NCBI RefSeq assembly: GCF_014653195.1
Contig: NZ_BNAH01000006.1
Span: 62,001 to 126,000, forward strand
Length of the DNA: 64,000 nucleotides
Direction: 5' to 3'
Source of the DNA: Thalassotalea profundi
GTDB taxonomy: Bacteria > Pseudomonadota > Gammaproteobacteria > Enterobacterales > Alteromonadaceae
Of the stretch, positions 57,745-64,000 are shown piece after piece. How positions within the stretch are numbered: position 1 is the stretch's first letter; each line of letters starts with the position of its first letter. Both the position numbers and the translations under genes were made by a program. The notes below the pieces were generated by a model. The model was not told where the DNA came from and did not search any database. It saw nothing but the letters and a program-made list of their open reading frames with translations.

Positions 57745-60700
57745 ATTAAAGGTTCGTCCGAGTTTACTCGCAAGCTCAATAGCACTTGCTATTTTCACTA
57801 CATACCCTGTATTTGCTGATCAGTTTTGTGATGAATCAACCGTTTGTACTTCGCGAGATTTAGCAGGTCGTGTTAGTGAAAACAATAACTTAGTACTTGT
57901 TGAAACACAGGAAAACGCAGAGAGAAATTTAGCCACAGCTTCTTGGATATTTCTGGGATTACCTGATGTATCAAGTAAGCATCAGGATAACACTCTGGTT
58001 GAGACTAATACTTTAGAGGTAGAAAACTTACCCAAAATTAATTTTTCTTCAGGAAAACATACATTAGCCAAAGAATTAATTGTGATGATGGATAAAGCGA
58101 TTGATGTTTTAAAAGATAAAAAAAATGTTCGATTATCATTTGTTGGTCATGCAGACAATCAAGCGTTAAGCGCTCGAGCCCTTAAAATTTATAAGGATAA
58201 TGTTGATTTATCTAAATCGCGGGCTAGAGCTGTGTCTGAGTATTTTAAGAAAAAGCTACAATTATCGGATATCGCAATCACGATAGATGGTAAAGGCAGT
58301 GCTGAACCTTTAGCATCAAACCTAACAGCAGAAGGAATGGCTAAAAACCGACGTGTGGAATTACAAGCTTGGTTTGATGATGTTGTCGTACCAGAGCCAT
58401 TGATGGCAATGGCCCGAAATAATATTTGTGACTTTAGTGGCGTTAAAGAACTGCCATTCGTGATCACAATTGACGGACAATTATTAAATGATGCTGATCA
58501 AAGTAGTGATGCTGATAATCAACGTTGTACTGATGTTGCATTAGATAATGCCGATATTAAATTGCAATACGATAATTTGTCGATAAAACCCGCATTAAAT
58601 ATTACCCCCGTACTTTCTGAAGTGAATGAAGATAGTAACGTTAATGAAAGCAATAAAAGCTGGCAAATCCAATGGCAAGGCTATAGTAATTATTTAGATT
58701 TTATTGATAAAGCTGAAATACGTCTGTTTAGTACTAAGCAATCTTCTCAAGCAGATCCTCATACTGTTATCCCTCTGAATACGCAACTTCAAGCGCAGTG
58801 GGCGCTCCCTGATACACCTGCAGCTGAGTATTATTATTTATTGAGAGTCTATGACAGCGCCGGAAATTTTGATGAAACGCAGCTAACAACAATCACGACA
58901 GGAGCGCCAATACGTCCAGAGTTACCGTTATCGCAAGCAACGTTGAGTGGTTATGGCGAGAGTCGACTGGTATTACAAAATATTCCTTTAAATGGTGGAA
59001 CGTTAACGGTTAATGGTCAAAAAGTACCTACAGATCATCAGGTTTATTTTTTAGGGCAGCAAATACCTGTTAACGAACAAGGCGAGTTTGTAAACCAACA
59101 AATTATCCCCTCAGGGCAATTTAACGCTGAAGTTGCTGTGCTTGATGAGCAAGGAAATGGACAACTATTTCAACGTCATCTTGAATTAAAAAGTGATGAT
59201 TGGTTTTATGTCGGTTTAGCCGATATTACCGTTGGCAAAAACTCTACTATTGGCGCCGCGGAGCTTGTCACTCAAAATGAAGCCTTTGATGATGATCTCT
59301 TTATTGATGGAAGGTTAGCGTTTTATGCAAAAGGTAAATGGCAGGATAAATACACCATTACCACCAGTATTGATTCTACTGAAGAACCTATCGAAGATTT
59401 ACTTTCTAATTTTGATAAAAAAGATCCAGCAAGTTTATTACGAAGATTAGAGCAAGAAAATCATTATGCCGTTTATGGAGATGATTCAACGCTTGTTGAT
59501 GATGCTCCTACACAAGGCCGATTTTACGCTAAGATAAATGATCATAAATCACATTTGATGTGGGGAAATTTTATTTCCGATATCAATGATACTGAATTTG
59601 CACGTATTGAACGTGGGCTTTACGGTGCTAATATTGATTGGAATAGCGAGAAATTAACAAACTTTGGAGAACGAACTACCCAGGTTGACTTATTCGCCGC
59701 TGAAGCTGGTACTAATGCTGCATATGAAGAATTTCGTGGTACCGGCGGTTCATTGTACTACTTAAGCAATCAGGATATTAGCCAAGGTTCTGAACGCTTA
59801 TCCATTGAAATACGTGATAAAGACTCTGGTTTAATATTAAGTTCTCAGCCTTTAGTTGCTGGTGTTGATTACGACGTAAACGCTATTCAAGGCAGGGTAT
59901 TATTAACTAGACCGTTATCATCTATTAGTCAAGATAATCAAACTATACGAACGGGAGGATTATCAGGTCATGCTGCATATTTAGTCGTTAACTATGAATA
60001 TACACCAGGTTTTGATGAGCTTGACGAATTAGCGTTTGGTGGACGAGTAAGCCATTGGATTAATGATAGTTGGAAGATTGGCTTTAGCGGCAGCAAGCAA
60101 GACATGGGGCTTGAAGAGCATAAATTACAAGGGGTTGATTTAACCTATCGCTACTCAGCGCAAAGTTATATTAAATTAGAAGGTGCTCAAACACAGGGAC
60201 AAGGTGTAGCAGGCACCAGTTCTAATAATGGTGGTTATTATTTTGATCAATTAACCACAGCGGTAACAACAGATGATAAAGCAAAAGCTTTACGGGTTGA
60301 ATCCGCTTTTGTGTTTAAAGATTTAGGCATAAATAATAACGGTAGAGGTAATGTTTATTGGCAATATCGCGATGCTGATTTTTCAGGTGTTGGTCAGTTT
60401 AGTCAATATGAAACCGAGCAAGTTGGCGCTCAAATCAGCTTGCCTATGGGCAAAGATACAGAGGCTCTTCTAAAAGTAGACTCCCGTGAAGAAAAAGGTG
60501 GTATTGATAAACTCAGTGCTGAATTTAATCTAAACCATGCTTTGAATGAATACTGGGCAGTGAGTGCTGGTTTACGTGCTGAAGATAGTGAAGCGGCAAC
60601 TGTGGCGCAACAACAGAATGTAGGGAAACGTACTGATTTAGCGGTGCAAGTTGACTATCAACATAACGAAAAGTGGGGATTACTCGCTTTTGTTCAAGGT

Positions 60701-61855
60701 ACGTTAAATCATGATGATAGTAAATTGGCGAATAACCGCACGGGTATTGGCGGTAACTATCAAATAACCAAAAACATCAAACTAAATGGCGAAGTTTCTG
60801 ATGGTAATCAAGGCTTTGGTGCCTTAATTGGTAGTGAATATCAGTATGATGATGCTAGTAATATTTATTTAAATTATGCATTAGACCCCGATCGCACAGA
60901 TAACGGTTTAGGTGGACGTAATGGCCAATTAGTAAGTGGTGTTCGCCATCGTTATAGCGATACGATTAATGTTTATGGTGAAGAGCGTTATCAACATGGT
61001 GATAGCCGTGTTGGTTTAACACATGCCTACGGTATTGAGTATTTGCCAAGCGAACGTTGGTTATTGAGCCTTAGCTTAGAAAATGGTACGCAAGAAGAGC
61101 CAGGTCTGCCATCGTTAGAGCGAAATACGGTTGCAATAAATGTAAATTATGCGACAACAGACTTCAAATACGGTGGTGCGTTAGAGTTTCGTAATGATAA
61201 GCAAGAGCAAGATGAGCGAGACTCTTATTTAGTCAGAAATAATCTCTCTTATAAAGTAAACCCTGATTGGCGCGCACAACTTAGAATTGACATTGCAATC
61301 AGCGATTCTAACATTAAAGACAGCTTAAACAGTGACTATAGCGAAGCTTTATTAGGTTTTGCTTATCGCCCAGTTGATAACGATAAATTTAACGCTTTAC
61401 TAACTTACAATTATTTATATGATTTGGCACCAGCTGAGCAATTTACTGCGAGCTATCAGCAAAATGATTACCAACAACGCAGCCATGTTGTAGCAGTTGA
61501 TATTAATTATGATTTAAGTGCTCGTTGGACTATTGGTGCTAAACTTGCTCATCGTAAAGGTGAAATACGTGCAGGTAGAGAAGCCGGCGAATGGTTTGAT
61601 AGCACCTCTAGCTTATATGTAGTGAAACTTGATTGGCATTTGATCAGACATTGGGATTTTCTTGTCGAAGGTCGTATGCTTGATGTTAGTGAAGCTGACG
61701 ATAAACGTAGCGGTATGTTGATTGCTTTACATCGTCATATTGGTGAAAACTTTAAAATTGGCGTAGGTTATAACTTTACTGATTTTAGTGATGACTTAAC
61801 TGACTTAAATTACGACTCAAAAGGTTGGTTTATTAATTTGGTAGGTAAATTTTAA
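57737..61855 (+). CDS. OmpA-domain outer-membrane beta-barrel protein
   Basis: A 1372-residue outer-membrane protein from ATG 57737, which overlaps the giant gene stop by eight bases and has AAGGGG upstream. It has a signal peptide (about 1-27), an OmpA-like peptidoglycan-binding domain (about 100-205: LSFVGHADNQ, then SKSRARAVSEYF and NRRVELQAW), Ig-like strands (about 290-480) and a connector (SQPLVAGVDYDVNAIQGRVLL near 700). A long beta-barrel (about 740-1372) of alternating amphipathic strands follows. The final residue is Phe (LVGKF), the usual BAM recognition end. It is not a TonB receptor, since no plug or TonB box is seen. I infer a partner of the giant protein. Confidence 0.85.
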   Translation: MNKLKVRPSLLASSIALAIFTTYPVFADQFCDESTVCTSRDLAGRVSENNNLVLVETQENAERNLATASWIFLGLPDVSSKHQDNTLVETNTLEVENLPKINFSSGKHTLAKELIVMMDKAIDVLKDKKNVRLSFVGHADNQALSARALKIYKDNVDLSKSRARAVSEYFKKKLQLSDIAITIDGKGSAEPLASNLTAEGMAKNRRVELQAWFDDVVVPEPLMAMARNNICDFSGVKELPFVITIDGQLLNDADQSSDADNQRCTDVALDNADIKLQYDNLSIKPALNITPVLSEVNEDSNVNESNKSWQIQWQGYSNYLDFIDKAEIRLFSTKQSSQADPHTVIPLNTQLQAQWALPDTPAAEYYYLLRVYDSAGNFDETQLTTITTGAPIRPELPLSQATLSGYGESRLVLQNIPLNGGTLTVNGQKVPTDHQVYFLGQQIPVNEQGEFVNQQIIPSGQFNAEVAVLDEQGNGQLFQRHLELKSDDWFYVGLADITVGKNSTIGAAELVTQNEAFDDDLFIDGRLAFYAKGKWQDKYTITTSIDSTEEPIEDLLSNFDKKDPASLLRRLEQENHYAVYGDDSTLVDDAPTQGRFYAKINDHKSHLMWGNFISDINDTEFARIERGLYGANIDWNSEKLTNFGERTTQVDLFAAEAGTNAAYEEFRGTGGSLYYLSNQDISQGSERLSIEIRDKDSGLILSSQPLVAGVDYDVNAIQGRVLLTRPLSSISQDNQTIRTGGLSGHAAYLVVNYEYTPGFDELDELAFGGRVSHWINDSWKIGFSGSKQDMGLEEHKLQGVDLTYRYSAQSYIKLEGAQTQGQGVAGTSSNNGGYYFDQLTTAVTTDDKAKALRVESAFVFKDLGINNNGRGNVYWQYRDADFSGVGQFSQYETEQVGAQISLPMGKDTEALLKVDSREEKGGIDKLSAEFNLNHALNEYWAVSAGLRAEDSEAATVAQQQNVGKRTDLAVQVDYQHNEKWGLLAFVQGTLNHDDSKLANNRTGIGGNYQITKNIKLNGEVSDGNQGFGALIGSEYQYDDASNIYLNYALDPDRTDNGLGGRNGQLVSGVRHRYSDTINVYGEERYQHGDSRVGLTHAYGIEYLPSERWLLSLSLENGTQEEPGLPSLERNTVAINVNYATTDFKYGGALEFRNDKQEQDERDSYLVRNNLSYKVNPDWRAQLRIDIAISDSNIKDSLNSDYSEALLGFAYRPVDNDKFNALLTYNYLYDLAPAEQFTASYQQNDYQQRSHVVAVDINYDLSARWTIGAKLAHRKGEIRAGREAGEWFDSTSSLYVVKLDWHLIRHWDFLVEGRMLDVSEADDKRSGMLIALHRHIGENFKIGVGYNFTDFSDDLTDLNYDSKGWFINLVGKF

Positions 61856-61923
61856 CATCTAACAGAGCAATAATTACCAATATTAGCGAATGTGAATTCA
61901 CTACGTGAGTATGAATACATAAC

Positions 61924-61935
61924 GTTTAGCTAAAC
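61924..61935. other. Perfect 12-base palindrome between barrel and galR genes
   Basis: GTTTAGCTAAAC at 61924-61935 is self-complementary. It is followed at once by a stem GAGATTAAC/GTTAATCTC (61938-61959) that includes the galR stop codon. Neither has a clean U tract. They may act as a bidirectional 3' end for the two convergent genes. Confidence 0.45.
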
Positions 61936-61941
61936 AAGAGA

Positions 61942-62976
61942 TTAACGTAAGTTAATCTCAGTTGCCTTAACATTACAAATATTTGTCGATTCTCTTTTTA
62001 CTAATCGAGGGATATGTTTAAGAGTGCTACTTTGAGAAGCAACTTCTTGGCTATTAACTAAAGCTAAAGCCAAGCTTGTTGCTTGTTTAGCCATTACTTC
62101 AATCGGATAATTCAATGTGGTTAATTTTGGCCTTGAATAACGTGACAGTAATACATCATCAAAGCCTATCACTGAAATATCAGCAGGTACGCGATAGCCA
62201 TTATCTTCTAGCGTTGAAATAGCGCCAATTGCCATTGCGTCGTTATAAACAAATATTGCGGAAAAAGGCTTACCTGATGCGAGTAAGTTCTGAGCTGCCA
62301 CCTCTCCACCTTGCAAACTTGGTTCTGCGCAGGCTATGAGTTGTTCATCAAGTGGTATACCTGACGCATTAAGCTCATTAGTAAAGCCATTAAGCCTTAA
62401 CTCAGGGTCATCAATTTGATATTTACTGGTAATACACGCCAAATTTTTATGACCTAAGGCAAGTAAATGTCGCGCCGCTATTTTCCCGCCCTCAAAGTTA
62501 TCAAGCCAAATACAACGTTCAGCAATAGCAGCTACATAACGATCGATAATCACTAAACCTTTAATGCGTTGGCTTAACGCTATTAGTTGTTCATCACTTA
62601 ATTTTTTACTATGGATAACCATTACATCACAACGACGTCCAACTAATAAATCAATCGCTTGCATCTCAGACTCTGCACTTAGTTGCCCAGTACTTAGTAA
62701 TAGTTGCATGTTATGTTGACGGGAAATTTGCTCCACGCCATTTGCAAGTGAGGCAAAAAAGGGATCATTCAATTCAGGTATAACCACGCCTATAGTGGTA
62801 TTTTTCTGGGTAACAAGTGCTCTGGCATTGGCATTGGGGGTATAGCCAAGTTCAGCCATAATTTTTTGCACTTTCTCTTTTGTTTTACTACTCACTTTAG
62901 GGCCATTGTTAGCGACTCTAGATACAGTAGCAACAGAAACTCCAGCAATGCGGGCGACATCTTTAATTGTTGACAT
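61942..62976 (-). CDS. galR: GalR-type LacI-family repressor
   Basis: A 344-residue LacI/GalR regulator. The N-terminal HTH (ATIKDVARIAGVSVATVSRV-like, residues 1-22) and hinge helix (NANARALV) are followed by a periplasmic-binding-protein-like effector domain (about 60-330, with DPFFASLANGVEQ, FVYNDAMAIGAI and SVIGFDDVLLSRYSRPKLTT). The last stretch matches E. coli GalR/GalS closely, so galactose is the likely inducer. It is divergent from galT, with a Gal-type operator before each gene, so autoregulation and galT repression are predicted. Confidence 0.93.
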   Translation of the reverse strand: MSTIKDVARIAGVSVATVSRVANNGPKVSSKTKEKVQKIMAELGYTPNANARALVTQKNTTIGVVIPELNDPFFASLANGVEQISRQHNMQLLLSTGQLSAESEMQAIDLLVGRRCDVMVIHSKKLSDEQLIALSQRIKGLVIIDRYVAAIAERCIWLDNFEGGKIAARHLLALGHKNLACITSKYQIDDPELRLNGFTNELNASGIPLDEQLIACAEPSLQGGEVAAQNLLASGKPFSAIFVYNDAMAIGAISTLEDNGYRVPADISVIGFDDVLLSRYSRPKLTTLNYPIEVMAKQATSLALALVNSQEVASQSSTLKHIPRLVKRESTNICNVKATEINLR

Positions 62977-62979
62977 AAG

Positions 62980-62993
62980 GTATACGTTTACAC
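62980..62993. promoter_or_regulatory. Gal operator before galR
   Basis: GTATACGTTTACAC is a near-palindrome of the GTGTAAACGTTTAC type bound by GalR. It begins four bases upstream of the galR start on the minus strand, suggesting autorepression. Confidence 0.75.
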
Positions 62994-63087
62994 TTTTTAG
63001 TGTGATTTTAAGCTAGGTATTATTTAAGCAAAACAGTAGTTATATAGCAAGTTAATAAAATTCAACTTAAGGGTTGCACAATTAAGG

Positions 63088-63099
63088 GTAAACGTTTAC
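63088..63099. promoter_or_regulatory. Gal operator before galT
   Basis: GTAAACGTTTAC is a perfect 12-base palindrome, the core GalR-binding sequence, about 44 bases upstream of the galT start. It predicts repression of galT by the divergent galR product. Confidence 0.8.
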
Positions 63100-63142
63100 A
63101 TTTGATATTATCATACAATTAACCCAATTAAATAATATAGCC

Positions 63143-64000
63143 ATGAAAGCAGTTTTTGATCCGAGCGAGCACCCACATAGACGATTTAATCCGCTACTAG
63201 ATGAATGGGTTTTAGTCTCCCCTCATCGTGCAAAAAGACCATGGCAAGGGCAAATTGAAACAGAAGAAAGTGATAACAAACCAGCTTATGATCCAGAGTG
63301 CTTTCTCTGTGCGGGCAATACGCGGATTAATGGAGAAATCAATTCCAATTATACTGAAACCTATGTGTTTACCAACGATTTTGCTGCGTTAAAACAAGAT
63401 ACGCCCCACTATCAAAATGAAGACCCTTTATTTAAAGTGGCAACGGAACAAGGGGAAAGCAGAGTTATTTGTTTTTCACCAGACCACAGTAAATCATTAC
63501 CCGAATTATCCGTAGAAGAAATTAGCCAAGTTGTTAATACCTGGCAAAGTCAATGCATTGAGTTAAGTAAAAATTATCAATGGGTACAGGTTTTTGAAAA
63601 TAAAGGCAGTGTCATGGGCTGCTCTAACCCGCATCCACACGGACAAATTTGGGCACAACAACAGCTACCAACGTTAGTCAATAAAAAGCAAATTACGCAA
63701 TCTGCCTATGCTGAAAAATATGGTACTAATCTACTTGGTGATTACGGAACAAAGGAACTTACTAATAAAGAACGTCTTGTTGTTGAAAATACTGACTGGC
63801 TAGTTGTCGTGCCTTATTGGGCTGCTTGGCCCTTTGAAACCTTAGTCCTACCAAAATTTACTGTCACAAGAATGACAGATTTAACCACAGCCCAGAAATT
63901 ATCACTCGCCGATATTATCAAACAAATTACCATTAAATATGACAACCTCTTTAATTGTTCTTTTCCCTATTCAATGGGATGGCATGGTGCGCCTTATGAT
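63143..64000 (+). CDS. galT: Galactose-1-phosphate uridylyltransferase, 5' part
   Basis: Exchanges UMP between UDP-glucose and galactose 1-phosphate in the Leloir pathway. The frame opens at ATG 63143 ([18 protein letters not shown]) and is still open at the window end, so 286 codons are seen of about 350. Zinc-binding CFLC (near 53) and the active-site [10 protein letters not shown] (catalytic second His, near 168) are intact. Only the 3' end is missing, cut by the window. No ribosome-binding site is obvious. It is controlled by the operator just upstream. Confidence 0.96.
   Translation, partial: MKAVFDPSEHPHRRFNPLLDEWVLVSPHRAKRPWQGQIETEESDNKPAYDPECFLCAGNTRINGEINSNYTETYVFTNDFAALKQDTPHYQNEDPLFKVATEQGESRVICFSPDHSKSLPELSVEEISQVVNTWQSQCIELSKNYQWVQVFENKGSVMGCSNPHPHGQIWAQQQLPTLVNKKQITQSAYAEKYGTNLLGDYGTKELTNKERLVVENTDWLVVVPYWAAWPFETLVLPKFTVTRMTDLTTAQKLSLADIIKQITIKYDNLFNCSFPYSMGWHGAPYD

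Overview
The window is a low-GC gammaproteobacterial chromosome segment. Its housekeeping proteins match Escherichia coli families closely, and its marine-type small proteins, c-di-GMP genes and AT-rich codon use point to the Alteromonadales, most likely a Colwellia/Thalassotalea-like organism. That placement is inferred from protein resemblance, not from a search. No phage, insertion sequence or CRISPR array was seen.

Layout. (1) 0-11 kb: lptM-lysA-dapF-DUF484-yigB-uvrD, then a REC-REC-GGDEF regulator, rarD, a yigI-like thioesterase, recQ and a cytochrome c. This follows the E. coli yifL-dapF-yigA-xerC-yigB-uvrD and rarD-yigI-pldA-recQ order, but xerC and pldA are absent from their usual places. 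uvrD carries a one-base frameshift. (2) 11-19 kb: small conserved genes, a diguanylate cyclase gene preceded by a c-di-GMP-I (GEMM) riboswitch, a divergent TPR/degenerate-GGDEF membrane protein, tesB, and an acyltransferase-MscS pair. (3) 19-33 kb: amino-acid biosynthesis. proBA; ilvC and ilvY divergent over a LysR-type operator; comM divergent from ilvL-ilvGMDA, which has a complete attenuator (leader peptide, pause hairpin, antiterminator, terminator). ilvE is not in the operon. (4) 33-44 kb: a MarR regulator with a Cys-rich tail, a DUF418 membrane protein, an SPFH/Zn-ribbon/DUF4177 operon behind two palindromes, ubiK, rep, a 52-residue Pmp3-type gene, a CBS protein and an RND efflux pair. 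(5) 44.4-61.9 kb: after a tRNA-Arg(CCG) gene comes the most unusual block. It has a 1411-residue hybrid two-component protein (propeller sensor, histidine kinase, receiver, AraC-type HTH) divergent from a 2887-residue secreted DUF11/SdrD-B protein. That gene overlaps one for a 1372-residue OmpA-domain outer-membrane beta-barrel. (6) 62-64 kb: galR and the start of galT, each with a Gal-type operator.

How the genes work together. The ilv genes supply branched-chain amino acids under two controls: IlvY for ilvC, and ribosome-mediated attenuation for ilvGMDA. The riboswitch suggests that c-di-GMP feeds back on a gene predicted to make it. In the 44-62 kb block, two 15-base direct repeats 21 bases apart abut a predicted -35 upstream of the giant gene. 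That is the geometry of an AraC-family activator site, so the hybrid sensor probably switches on the giant surface protein and its barrel partner. I consider this sensor-adhesin-barrel locus the best candidate for an undescribed system in the window.
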